A stretch of DNA of 64,000 nt from Pelosinus propionicus DSM 13327 (GTDB taxonomy: Bacteria > Bacillota > Negativicutes > DSM-13327), in assembly GCF_900114615.1 (NCBI RefSeq), contig NZ_FOTS01000021.1, positions 1 to 64,000 on the forward strand, written 5' to 3'. Shown one piece after another: positions 35,577 to 44,144 of this stretch. Each line of letters begins with the position of its first letter. Within the stretch, counting starts at the first letter, position 1. A program made the position numbers and the translations under genes. The notes beneath the pieces are model-generated. The model did no database searches, had not been told where the DNA came from, and was given only the letters and a program-made list of their open reading frames with translations.

Positions 35577-36322
35577 CACCGGACTGCTAAAATGCCAACG
35601 TATTCTTTCAATGCCAAACTTATATTTTGCAACGCTCCTGCAGAAGGCCACAATTGATGAAGTTCAAATTGATTTTTTATGTTGCTTTGATAATCGGTTG
35701 GATACGGCAGAACAGTTACCTCTGCTTTTTCAAATTGCAATACAGACCGTTTCATATGAAAAGCCGAGGTCACTAAAATAGGCTGTTTAAATTCATACTT
35801 CTCTAGAAGAACTTTCGTATACATCGCATTTTCTGTGGTATTTAGACTTTTATCTTCAATAATAATTTTCTCTTCTGGAACCCCTAACCCAAGCAAAATA
35901 ATTTTACTGATTTCCGCTTCACACCCTGTAGTCTCTAAAACTTTCCCCCCTGATAAGATTATCGGAATATGCAGCTTTTGATACAGTTGAGCCGAAGTTA
36001 AAAGACGATTAGCAGCAAAACCTGACAAATGACCTATTCCATTGACATTTGGTGTATCAAGGGTCGCTCCGCCTCCCAGCATAACAATAACATCTCCGTC
36101 TACTATACTTGGAACCTGATACTCTTTTTCTAAAGCTCCTATTAACCGGTCACTTAGCAATGAAATGGTGCATAAATAAAACACCACTGTAAATAACCCT
36201 ATTATATTTGCTAATTTCCGATGCTTCTGGAAGGCGTACAAACATAAAAAAAATAAACCCACTATAATAATCCCTGGGGGGAATAAGAAGGTACTATATA
36301 GAAACTTAATAAAATATACCAT
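35570..36322 (-). CDS. YdcF/ElyC-family DUF218 membrane protein
   Basis: A 250-residue protein with two N-terminal membrane segments (about residues 8-30 and 36-58) and a DUF218 domain. The domain has the words IVMLGGGA, PIILSGGKV, SLNTTENAMYTKVLL and ILVTSAFHMKRSVLQFEKA. Relatives (YdcF, SanA, ElyC) affect envelope polymers and vancomycin sensitivity. The chosen ATG at 36322 has GGAGG about 7 bases upstream. The last codons fall at the edge of a palindromic repeat, which provides the stop codon, so the natural C-terminus may have been slightly altered. Confidence 0.87.
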   Translation of the reverse strand: MVYFIKFLYSTFLFPPGIIIVGLFFLCLYAFQKHRKLANIIGLFTVVFYLCTISLLSDRLIGALEKEYQVPSIVDGDVIVMLGGGATLDTPNVNGIGHLSGFAANRLLTSAQLYQKLHIPIILSGGKVLETTGCEAEISKIILLGLGVPEEKIIIEDKSLNTTENAMYTKVLLEKYEFKQPILVTSAFHMKRSVLQFEKAEVTVLPYPTDYQSNIKNQFELHQLWPSAGALQNISLALKEYVGILAVRWY

Positions 36323-36603
36323 ATTTTCGCCTCCATACTTGACAATTGACATCCTAACTCTTTAGCCTCATTATAACTCGTCCTATTGCAAGATGCAAAA
36401 AAGCAAGAAAATCTTTCGCTCTCTTAAAAGTATAGCCGTTTTTTAAACACAACGTCACAAAGCTGCTTATGCGAACATGAGAACATAATAGGTACTAAAA
36501 TAAATAGGTCTAATGTGTCCTCCGCCTCTAATATCCTCTTAAACTTATCTATTCTATATCATAGGACAAACATCTTATTATTCAGTACTTCTTCGAAAAT
36601 ATT

Positions 36604-36632
36604 TTGAGATATCGAGTCATACATTGTATAAT
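36604..36632 (+). promoter_or_regulatory. SigmaA-type promoter of the HD-domain gene
   Basis: TTGAGA (36604-36609) and TATAAT (36627-36632) with a 17-base spacer. The rest of the 370-base gap between the divergent genes shows no other gene or clear structure. Confidence 0.75.
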
Positions 36633-36694
36633 CTTACTATTAGCACTTATTTTTTGTCTATGATTCGAGTTTAATACTATAGAAATTAAAGGAG

Positions 36695-37774
36695 TTGGTT
36701 CTTATCGCTACTAAAATGGTCGCCGTTAAAAATCTGAGTCCAGGTTTGATACTCAGTGATGCTGTCATCACTCCCGCTGGAAAAACACTGCTAAATGCAG
36801 GGGGCGTTTTAAGTCAGAGGGCCATCTCGCTTCTTAGTATGTGGGATGTCAATTATGTCTACATAAATTCGGAGGATGACCACGAGCCATCTGAAAGCCA
36901 AGCTATACTGCCGCCTCCATCCTCCTCTTTTGATATATCTGCGGAATGCATGCAGTTTTTTCAAGAATATGATTCAATTCTAACCTCTACTGACAACTCC
37001 TTCGAATTTGTGCGCAACCAAAATAAGGTTCCTGTTCTGGCTCTGAAAAGCACTTCTTTTGCAATCTATTCTTCAATACTGACAACAGGTCCTGCCCTTA
37101 TGGACTACCTGTTGATTAGCGATTACCAACTAGCCAGCAATATTGCACGGCACACTGCTATGGTAGCTTATATCTGCGGATTAATCGGCAGACAGCTGCA
37201 TTATAATGAAACGGAACTTAAAGCACTCACCTTAGCGGGACTGCTTCATGATATAGGAAAAATGGTTATTAGTCAGGAAAACAGCTCCACTTCCGAAAAG
37301 GATCATGTTATCAATGGAGCCCGGCTGATCAAGAATGTTAAAGGTATTTCCGACGAAGTAACCTTAAGCGTTTTACAACATCATGAGTATTTGGATGGTA
37401 CTGGTTTTCCCATGGGTATCACTGGTTCAAAAATTCACCCCTATGCTAAGATTATTGCCATTGCTGATATATTTCAATACCATTCCTATATAGGAGACTA
37501 CTGCAATCCTTTCAATGCACTGAATGTAATAACAAAAGATATGTTTGGCAAACTTGACCCTACTATCTGTCAAATGTTTACGAAACAGGTTCGTGATTCT
37601 TTACTAAATAGTAATGTCATATTAAGTGATGGACAAGAAGCAACGATTATTTTCTTTTCCCCAAACTCCAATGATCCGATTGTTAAAACTCTCGATCAAA
37701 AGTTGATTGATTTGTCTACCGATAAAACACGAACCATTAGTCGAATGTGTACTCCTGATTATCCCTTGTCCTAA
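36695..37774 (+). CDS. HD-GYP-like phosphohydrolase
   Basis: A 359-residue protein with an N-terminal leader like that of many HD-GYP proteins (VKNLSPGLILSDAVITPAGKTLLNAGGVLS) and a C-terminal HD domain. HDIGK and HHEYLDGTGFP are present. The GYP motif reads GFP, so c-di-GMP phosphodiesterase activity is plausible but not certain. Later residues (IHPYAKIIAIADIFQYHSY) correspond to the third metal-site region, where the usual aspartate-alanine pair after IADIF is replaced. The AAAGGAG site touches a TTG at 36695; the first ATG lies 21 bases further, so the start is uncertain. It has its own promoter and a very strong terminator. Confidence 0.85.
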   Translation: MVLIATKMVAVKNLSPGLILSDAVITPAGKTLLNAGGVLSQRAISLLSMWDVNYVYINSEDDHEPSESQAILPPPSSSFDISAECMQFFQEYDSILTSTDNSFEFVRNQNKVPVLALKSTSFAIYSSILTTGPALMDYLLISDYQLASNIARHTAMVAYICGLIGRQLHYNETELKALTLAGLLHDIGKMVISQENSSTSEKDHVINGARLIKNVKGISDEVTLSVLQHHEYLDGTGFPMGITGSKIHPYAKIIAIADIFQYHSYIGDYCNPFNALNVITKDMFGKLDPTICQMFTKQVRDSLLNSNVILSDGQEATIIFFSPNSNDPIVKTLDQKLIDLSTDKTRTISRMCTPDYPLS

Positions 37775-37814
37775 TAAAAACAGGCTTTGTTTCTACAAAG
37801 CCTGTTTTTATTAG
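37771..37814. terminator. Bidirectional 20-base-pair terminator
   Basis: A perfect 20-base stem (37771-37790 with 37795-37814) around ACAGGCTTTGT, loop TTCT, flanked by A and T runs. It serves the plus-strand HD gene and the convergent minus-strand gene, and includes the HD gene's stop codon. Confidence 0.93.
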
Positions 37815-37849
37815 GACATTTTTGATTTTTACTTTTATGTACCCCTCTA

Positions 37850-38527
37850 TTAGGGCAGCACATTCTTAATCCTGTCTTTAATTTCATCTGGTAAATCCAC
37901 AGCCGTTGTAAAGTTGACAAATCCCTTTTCTGGTACAGCCTCTTTAATGATCATTGCATCCAAAGGTTTATAACCAAATACATCAAGCGTTCCTATGTTA
38001 GAGTTATATAATGCCTGATGGAAATCAATAGTTACCTCATTCCCCACAACTTTAACCCCCAAACCATAACCAGGATTAACATGACCTACGAATTTTGTAA
38101 CCATAGCTAAACTGACTTTAGAAAAAATCCAAGAAACAATTGGCTTATCGGGTAATTTCTTATCTACAATTTTTAATTTCATAAACGAGCTCTCTCTATT
38201 ATGTTCAAACTGCTTGATATCGCATATAAAAACCATACGCCCAGCCTTTTTCGTTAAGGCACTAATTTTTAGCTTATGACCCTCTAAAGATGTGATGGAC
38301 AATTCTTTTATTTCTTCACTATCTTCTATTGTTGAAGCTAAATACTCATTCATCACATCATCAGGAACGGCTACTTTCCCTTGTTCTAAATTCCGGAACG
38401 TCTGTAAATCCCAAGTTTCTTTCAACACCGCAATAACATGAGATACATTCGGTATCGTCTCTTCAATACTCCATCCCTTAGCAGCATCCATTACGTGATC
38501 TGAAATAATAGCTGGCATATCAATCAT
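37850..38527 (-). CDS. Hypothetical protein, possible ligand or lipid-binding two-part protein
   Basis: I do not recognise this 225-residue protein. It has no signal peptide or membrane segment and contains few cysteines. The N-terminal 90 residues are acidic (IEDSEEIKEL). The C-terminal part is a mixture of short beta-like segments, with IVSWIFSKVSLAMVTKFVGHVNPGYGLGVKVVGNEVTIDFHQAL and the ending EIKDRIKNVLP. GGGGGA lies 9 bases before the ATG. It is convergent with the HD-domain gene, sharing its terminator, and is monocistronic. The reading frame, start site and codon use look like a real gene. Confidence 0.7.
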   Translation of the reverse strand: MIDMPAIISDHVMDAAKGWSIEETIPNVSHVIAVLKETWDLQTFRNLEQGKVAVPDDVMNEYLASTIEDSEEIKELSITSLEGHKLKISALTKKAGRMVFICDIKQFEHNRESSFMKLKIVDKKLPDKPIVSWIFSKVSLAMVTKFVGHVNPGYGLGVKVVGNEVTIDFHQALYNSNIGTLDVFGYKPLDAMIIKEAVPEKGFVNFTTAVDLPDEIKDRIKNVLP

Positions 38528-38660
38528 TTTATCGATTCCCCCTTAGACCTACCATCCTTTGCCCAACTTATTATATATAAATCACATCGGCTATGCAATA
38601 TGCGAAAACCAAATCAAATTGAACCGCAGAGATGCAGTGAGCATATAGAAAAGATGAAAA

Positions 38661-38767
38661 GGATAAAAAAATAAGCTCCGAACCTGAAGTGCACCCCCAA
38701 AGTTAATTCAGTATATCATACTGTCTAACTTTGGGGGTGCACTTCAACCAGCGGAGCCTATTTTTTT
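38661..38767. terminator. cstA terminator hairpin carrying a small inserted element
   Basis: The outer stem is AAAAAAATAAGCTCCG (38665-38680) against CGGAGCCTATTTTTTT (38752-38767), with T runs on both strands and one mismatch. Its original loop, AACCAG, is interrupted by the 62-base inverted-repeat element at 38685-38746. The structure still forms one long hairpin. Confidence 0.8.
38685..38746. mobile_element. 62-bp miniature element with IS3-like terminal repeats
   Basis: Perfect 21-base inverted ends, TGAAGTGCACCCCCAAAGTTA (38685-38705) and its inverse (38726-38746), around a 20-base core with a CAGTAT-ATC-ATACTG palindrome. The flanks repeat ACC (38682-38684 and 38747-38749), a 3-base target duplication as IS3-family elements make. 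The ends resemble the TGCACCCC...AGTTAGACA ends of IS3/IS150-group elements. No transposase is inside. Confidence 0.75.
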
Positions 38768-38771
38768 ATCT

Positions 38772-40574
38772 CTAATGAATTATGGATTTAGGTGCAGGTG
38801 CTTCACTATAATCAGGTGGAACCGTTCGTGATAGATGCACCCAACGAATAATAGAATCAACAAGAACAACGATTACCAGTACAAACATCACACCACTCAC
38901 ACCAGCTAGCAGATAATTTTTGGCTGGTAAATAGGTATTGAAAATATTCATATAATCTGCGGTGAATGTCACGGTTGCTAAAAACATCATAGGCATAATA
39001 GTGATCCAGGCATAACGCCCCCGCCCCATACGAAAGAGCATGGTAGTACCGATTGCTAACGTCAAGGTGCCTAATAGCTGATTGGAAACACCAAATAAAG
39101 GCCAAATCGTAGAAATATTCCCCTGGAGTACCAGGTAACCCCAAGCAAAGCAAATTAAAGCACTTGTAAAGATGATTCCAGGCCACCAGTGTGTATCTTT
39201 AAGTGGTTTATAGATTACACCACCCATTTCTTGCAATAGATAACGGCCAACACGAGTACCAGCATCAATTAACGTTAAAATGAACAGAGCCTCAAACATG
39301 ATACAAAAATGATACCAAAAGGACATAAGGGATTCCATTCCTGGTATTTTCGAAAATATATGAGCCATACCAACCGCCAAAGAAACGGCACCACCTGGAC
39401 GGCCTGTTATATTCTCACCAACCATTTCTGACAAATGGGGCAATTGGTCTACAACTAATCCTAACTTTGCAAATGCTGCTGGAGTAGAATTGATAGCGAA
39501 ATAATCAGCGGGATTCAAGCTAGTAGCAGCAATCAATGCCATTAAAGCAACAAAACTTTCAACTAACATAGCACCGTAGCCGATAGGAAGAATCTCTCTT
39601 TCATTCATGATCATTTTGGGCGTCGTACCTGTACTAATTAAAGAATGAAAACCAGATAACGCACCACAGGCTATCGTAATAAAGACAAAAGGCCACGCCG
39701 GACCGCCGATAACAGGTCCACCGCCACTAACAAATTGACTGAATGCAGGCATTTGAATTTCAGGTCTAACTACAATAATGCCAATTGTCAAAGCGGCAAT
39801 CGTACCAATTTTCATATAAGTACTTAAGTAATCTCGTGGTGCCAGCAGCAGCCACACTGGCAGGGCCGCAGCAAAAAAGCCGTAAAAGGCTAGCATAATT
39901 GATAATTGTCTCACATCAAATGTAAAGTATGGCGCCAATGAAGAATGTTGAATCCATGGGCCAACAAATACAGCAGCTAAAACCAATAGCACACCTATAA
40001 TAGAAGCCTCCTGGATCTTCCCAGGGCGCAGCCAGCGCAGATAAATACCAATAAAAATAGCAATAGGAATGGTCGCAGCAACCGTGAATGTACCCCAAGG
40101 ACTATTGTATAAAGCATTTGCTACTACTACAGCCATACCAGCCAGAGTAATCACCAGCAAAAATAAAACCGCAATCGAAGTACAAAAACCAGATATATTA
40201 CTAACTTCTTTTTTCGCTATTTGTGCCACTGATAAGCCATTGTGACGAACGGATGCGAACAAGATAACCATATCATGGACAGCACCAGCAAAGACAGCAC
40301 CAATTAATAACCATAGCGTTCCTGGGAGATAACCAAACTGGGCAGCAATAACCGGACCTACCAGCGGACCTGCACCAGCTATCGCTGCAAAATGATGGCC
40401 AAAGGTGACCCATTTGTTTGTAGGAACATAATCCCTGCCATCGTCCATACTCACTGCAGGTGTCACCCTCTCTTCATTCAGCGTAAGTACTTTGGCGGCA
40501 ATAAAGGAGCCATAAATACGATACGCAAGAGTTAACCAAAGCGCGGCAATAATAACAAGATAAATACCGTTCAC
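38772..40574 (-). CDS. cstA: CstA-family carbon starvation / peptide-pyruvate transporter
   Basis: A 600-residue protein with about 16 hydrophobic segments. CstA hallmarks are visible: GRDYVPTNKWVTFGHHFAAIAGAGPLVGPVIAAQ, SGFHSLISTGTTPKMI, and ALFILTLIDAGTRVGRYLLQE. CstA proteins import peptides or pyruvate under carbon limitation. The start is the GTG at 40574, which has AGGAGGAGG about 7 bases before it; the open frame to 40640 lacks such a site. It is a single-gene unit ending in the composite terminator described separately. Confidence 0.94.
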   Translation of the reverse strand: MNGIYLVIIAALWLTLAYRIYGSFIAAKVLTLNEERVTPAVSMDDGRDYVPTNKWVTFGHHFAAIAGAGPLVGPVIAAQFGYLPGTLWLLIGAVFAGAVHDMVILFASVRHNGLSVAQIAKKEVSNISGFCTSIAVLFLLVITLAGMAVVVANALYNSPWGTFTVAATIPIAIFIGIYLRWLRPGKIQEASIIGVLLVLAAVFVGPWIQHSSLAPYFTFDVRQLSIMLAFYGFFAAALPVWLLLAPRDYLSTYMKIGTIAALTIGIIVVRPEIQMPAFSQFVSGGGPVIGGPAWPFVFITIACGALSGFHSLISTGTTPKMIMNEREILPIGYGAMLVESFVALMALIAATSLNPADYFAINSTPAAFAKLGLVVDQLPHLSEMVGENITGRPGGAVSLAVGMAHIFSKIPGMESLMSFWYHFCIMFEALFILTLIDAGTRVGRYLLQEMGGVIYKPLKDTHWWPGIIFTSALICFAWGYLVLQGNISTIWPLFGVSNQLLGTLTLAIGTTMLFRMGRGRYAWITIMPMMFLATVTFTADYMNIFNTYLPAKNYLLAGVSGVMFVLVIVVLVDSIIRWVHLSRTVPPDYSEAPAPKSIIH

Positions 40575-40718
40575 AATAAACCTCCTCCTATTTTTTTGAA
40601 TACTCTTTAAGATTTCACTTATACCATACCCCAAGTACAACTATTGGGAAACCAAAAATGGCTCAATGGAATAAATTAGTCGATAATCAGAAGGGAACTA
40701 GGGTTCATTGGAAATAAA

Positions 40719-40759
40719 AAAACTAGCAGCAAACAGTTGCCCTGCTTGCTGCTAGTTTT
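40719..40759. terminator. ndh terminator
   Basis: AAAACTAGCAGCAA (40719-40732) pairs with TTGCTGCTAGTTTT (40746-40759), a 14-base perfect stem adjoining the ndh stop. T run on the minus strand from the flanking A residues. Confidence 0.85.
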
Positions 40760-42022
40760 CTATTGACGTTGCCTTGTAATGATACGTACGACTCTTTCAT
40801 ATACAAGATAATCCCACATCCATTTTACAAATACAACAGCCCGATTACGGAAATCAATCAACCGCAAAATATGCACGAAAGACCAGATCGCCCAAGCGAT
40901 AAATCCATGAGTTTTAAAGCTTCCCATGTGCACAACCGCCGCATTTCGTCCAATAGTTGCCATATTTCCTACATCTTTGTATGTGAATTTTTTAAGTTCC
41001 TTGCCCCGTATTAAGCTGCGTATATTCTTTGCAGCAACTTCAGCCTGTTGTATCGCTACAGGCGCGACCATAGGCAAAGGTCTTTCTCCTTGCATAAATT
41101 GAGCGGAATCACCAATCACAAAGACTTCAGGGCGGGTAGGCAACTGCAAAAATTCATTTACAACCGCCCGTCGCATACTGGCTTGTTCAACCTTTAGTGT
41201 ATCGATCAACGTATTGGCTTTTACCCCTGCTGCCCAAACTACAGTATAGGTAGGAATAACTTCCCCGCCTTTCAGGCTCATTTTTTCCCCATTATAGTCT
41301 GTAACCTGCACACACAAACGTACCTCTACATGTTTGCGGATTAGAGTTTCTACAGTAGCATCACGCAGTTCTTTTGGCATAGCTGCGAATAATTTGTCTG
41401 AAGCCTCGACTAACATGATACGTACTTCTTTAAAATTCAGGGTATGGTATTCTTTTACCATGACATGATAAATTAATTCTGATAAAGCACCTGCGGATTC
41501 CACCCCTGTAGGGCCACCACCTACAATTACAAAGGTTAACAAAGCACGACGCTTATCAGCATCTTTCTCATGAGCCGCCAACTCAAACATGCGAAGTACA
41601 TGATTACGAATCATAACGGATTCATCCAAGGTTTTCATGCCAAAGCCATTTTTCTCCATGGACTCCATACCAAAATAATTTGTTGAGCCGCCTGCCGCGA
41701 CCACCAAATAATCATAACCAATTTCACCTGTATTCATGGTAACTACTTTATTATCAAAATCCACATCTGATACTTCTGCTAAACGAAAATCTACATTTTT
41801 TTGATCTCTAAATATAGCGCGAACAGGATACGCGATATCATCTACCGACAATCCAGCTGTTGCTACTTGATATAGCAACGGTTGAAATAAATGATAATTA
41901 TACTTATCAATAAGGGTAATCTTCACTTCATGCTTTGCTAATGCACGAGCTGTACGAATTCCGCCAAAACCAGCTCCGATGATTACAATATGAGGTGGTT
42001 TTACCGCTGTTTCATTTTGCAT
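40760..42022 (-). CDS. ndh: Type II NADH dehydrogenase (NDH-2)
   Basis: A membrane-associated flavoprotein that oxidises NADH with quinones without pumping protons. The FAD site is HIVIIGAGFGGIRTARAL, the NADH site is FVIVGGGPTGVESAGAL, and the second FAD contact is EVFVIGDSAQ. The quinone-side signature VAPVAIQQAEVAAKNI is also typical. A C-terminal amphipathic and hydrophobic stretch (FIAWAIWSFVHILRLIDFRNR) would anchor it to the membrane. The ATG at 42022 follows GGAGG; the frame open to 42094 is rejected. The 420-residue length is standard. It is monocistronic. Confidence 0.92.
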   Translation of the reverse strand: MQNETAVKPPHIVIIGAGFGGIRTARALAKHEVKITLIDKYNYHLFQPLLYQVATAGLSVDDIAYPVRAIFRDQKNVDFRLAEVSDVDFDNKVVTMNTGEIGYDYLVVAAGGSTNYFGMESMEKNGFGMKTLDESVMIRNHVLRMFELAAHEKDADKRRALLTFVIVGGGPTGVESAGALSELIYHVMVKEYHTLNFKEVRIMLVEASDKLFAAMPKELRDATVETLIRKHVEVRLCVQVTDYNGEKMSLKGGEVIPTYTVVWAAGVKANTLIDTLKVEQASMRRAVVNEFLQLPTRPEVFVIGDSAQFMQGERPLPMVAPVAIQQAEVAAKNIRSLIRGKELKKFTYKDVGNMATIGRNAAVVHMGSFKTHGFIAWAIWSFVHILRLIDFRNRAVVFVKWMWDYLVYERVVRIITRQRQ

Positions 42023-42304
42023 TTTTAATGTCCTCCGTCTCTTCCTTCTCTTCTCTATAACAATAACATATTCATAAATAAGATTCACTCTCACTGACAG
42101 GCTGTCTAATCTATTTTTTATCCTTAAATCTCGATTTTTCGCTCTTTTTCTCTCTTTTTCTCCATAACAAAAGGCTATCTATCTTATAGCTTTTTTCAAT
42201 GAATTCTGTCTATTTTTTCACGTAACATTCCAGGCCATAGATCTCGATTGTGAATATAATCAACAACATAGCATTCTTCTTCGTAAGATAAAGGTATTAA
42301 ACAG

Positions 42305-42355
42305 TAAAACAGCAATGAAAGCGAAGCCGATAATGACTTCTTCGCGTTCATTGCT
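42305..42355 (-). terminator. Terminator of the FAD-dependent protein gene
   Basis: AGCAATGAA (42311-42319) and TTCATTGCT (42347-42355) with inner GCG/CGC pairing; the minus-strand end runs into TGTTTTAC. The rest of the 346-base gap up to ndh shows no gene. A TTGTGA...CAACAA motif near 42250 resembles a Rex site but has the wrong spacing. Confidence 0.6.
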
Positions 42356-42368
42356 GATTGCAAACGAT

Positions 42369-43757
42369 CTATTTATTTTGCATTCTCTGGTGAATTACTC
42401 TAGCAACATGTATTCCGCTAGCACTAGCTTGAGACAAACCACGTGTGATGCCAGCTCCATCTCCAATACCAAACATATTCGGAATTTCAGTCTCTAACAG
42501 CTCTGTCAGCTTTAAGCGAGAGCTATAAAACTTTACTTCTACACCATATAACAAGGTATCATCATTGGCCATCCCAGGCGCAATCTTATCTAAAGCATAA
42601 ATCATCTCAATCAAATTATCTAAATGACGCTTTGGCAAAACCAAACTCAAATCTCCTGGAGTCGCAGCAAGGGTTGGTTTAGTAAAGCTTTGATTTAATC
42701 GATGATCATTGGTTCTACGTCCTTTTATCAAATCACCAAACCGCTGTACCAGAACTCCGCCACCTAACATATTGGAAAAAGAAGCAATTCGCTTGCCATA
42801 TTGCTGGGGTTCATTGAAAGGCTCTGTGAAACGATTACTGACTAATAAGGCAAAGTTCGTATTTTTACTATGAAGTTTTTCATCACGATAACTATGACCA
42901 TTCACCGTAATAATACCATCTGTATTTTCTGCTACCACATATCCTTTGGGATTCATACAAAAAGTACGAACCAAATCACCATATTGCTTCGTGCGATACA
43001 CCAATTTAGCTTCATATACTTCATCTGTAATATGTTGAAACACCTCTGCTGGAATTTCAACTCGCACACCAACATCCACTTGATTACTAGAAATCGTCAG
43101 TCCCATCTTTAGGCACTTTTCCGAAAACCATTCTGAGCCAGCACGGCCAGGAGCTGCAATTAAATAGTCGCAGTAAATCTCCTCCAAGCTATTTTTCAGC
43201 TTTACACTAAAGCCAGTTTCTTGCTTCTGAAAGTCTTCTACGTGTTTATTAAACATGATGGTCATTTTATCTTTTAAGAATTCATAAATGCATTTTAAAA
43301 TATGCAAATTATTTTCCGTACCCAAATGACGAACCTTTGCCTGCAGCAGGTGTAAATCATGAGCAATTGCACTTTTACGAATACTACTGTTCTTGGTTGT
43401 GAAAAATTCCTTAGGTGCTCCATATTTTATATTAATCGAATCTACATAATCAATTAACTCTTCTACTTGTGCATCTGTAAGATACTCATTTAACCAGCCA
43501 CCAAACTCACTGGTAAAATTATACTTACCATCTGAGAAGGCTCCTGCCCCACCAAAGCCACGCATAATGCTACATGGTTTACAGTTTATACAATGCTTTA
43601 CTTTCTTTTCTGCTATAGGACATGTCCTATGATATATATCATGACCTTCTTCAATCATCGCTAAGGAAATAGCCGGATTGTTGGACACTAGTTCATAGGC
43701 GGCAAAAATCGCCGAAGGGCCTCCACCAATAATCACTACATCATATTTGCTTTGCAT
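42369..43757 (-). CDS. FAD-dependent oxidoreductase (COG2509 type)
   Basis: A 462-residue flavoprotein with an N-terminal dinucleotide fold (DVVIIGGGPSAIFAAYEL). A cysteine segment, TCPIAEKKVKHCINCKPCSIMRGFGGAGAFSDGKYN, is characteristic of this uncharacterised FAD-dehydrogenase group. The C-terminal FAD contact is MFGIGDGAGITRGLSQASASGIHVARVI. No partner gene is near, and the substrate is unknown. The ATG at 43757 has AGAAGGAG about 7 bases upstream. The gene is monocistronic. Confidence 0.86.
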   Translation of the reverse strand: MQSKYDVVIIGGGPSAIFAAYELVSNNPAISLAMIEEGHDIYHRTCPIAEKKVKHCINCKPCSIMRGFGGAGAFSDGKYNFTSEFGGWLNEYLTDAQVEELIDYVDSINIKYGAPKEFFTTKNSSIRKSAIAHDLHLLQAKVRHLGTENNLHILKCIYEFLKDKMTIMFNKHVEDFQKQETGFSVKLKNSLEEIYCDYLIAAPGRAGSEWFSEKCLKMGLTISSNQVDVGVRVEIPAEVFQHITDEVYEAKLVYRTKQYGDLVRTFCMNPKGYVVAENTDGIITVNGHSYRDEKLHSKNTNFALLVSNRFTEPFNEPQQYGKRIASFSNMLGGGVLVQRFGDLIKGRRTNDHRLNQSFTKPTLAATPGDLSLVLPKRHLDNLIEMIYALDKIAPGMANDDTLLYGVEVKFYSSRLKLTELLETEIPNMFGIGDGAGITRGLSQASASGIHVARVIHQRMQNK

Positions 43758-43937
43758 TATCTTGCTCCTTCTCATCCATAATTTACGTTAGAAAAAATGT
43801 TCGCATCCTTTAAATAACATTAAAAATAGACTTGTATTTTACTCTTACAAATCCAGAAATCATTATATCCTATTTTTATCGAATTTTATATAGAAAAATC
43901 TGATTTTTGTTCGGATTTTTATTTTTACCTTTCTTTA

Positions 43938-43966
43938 TTGACATGGCTATGAAACACTGATATAAT
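43938..43966 (+). promoter_or_regulatory. SigmaA-type promoter of amtB
   Basis: TTGACA (43938-43943) and TATAAT (43961-43966), both perfect, with a 17-base spacer. Transcription would start near 43973, about 170 bases before the amtB start, leaving a long structured leader. Confidence 0.88.
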
Positions 43967-43989
43967 TCATTTATAAATTTTATACGAAA

Positions 43990-44086
43990 TAGGCAATGAT
44001 GCCTTCGCAATGTACTTGCGGAGGTTTTTTCTGTCTATTAGGGACAATGGCGTCCTGAAGGTCTCACTACCTTTAGGCGCTTTTTT
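43990..44086 (+). promoter_or_regulatory. Structured amtB leader: hexaloop hairpin and two tandem terminators
   Basis: Three elements follow the promoter. AGGC-AATGAT-GCCT (43991-44004) is a hairpin with a six-base loop. CCTTCGCAA, loop TGTAC, TTGCGGAGG and six T residues (44002-44030) form a terminator whose first arm overlaps the hexaloop hairpin, so the two exclude each other. GCGTCCTGAAGGT / ACCTTTAGGCGC and six T residues (44050-44086) form a second terminator. This looks like transcription attenuation. The loop has A at position 1 and G at position 4, as described for ANTAR-protein hairpins, but a convincing second hexaloop was not found. Confidence 0.55.
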
Positions 44087-44144
44087 AATTCCCTGAAAAG
44101 TATAAAATACTTATTTTACGATCTAAAACATGGGGGGTTTTAAA

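Noticed and set aside
42248-42268. Rex-like site upstream of ndh (TTGTTGATTATATTCACAA on minus strand)
   Set aside because: The half-sites are imperfect and the spacer is 5 instead of 4, and the site is over 200 bases from the gene start.
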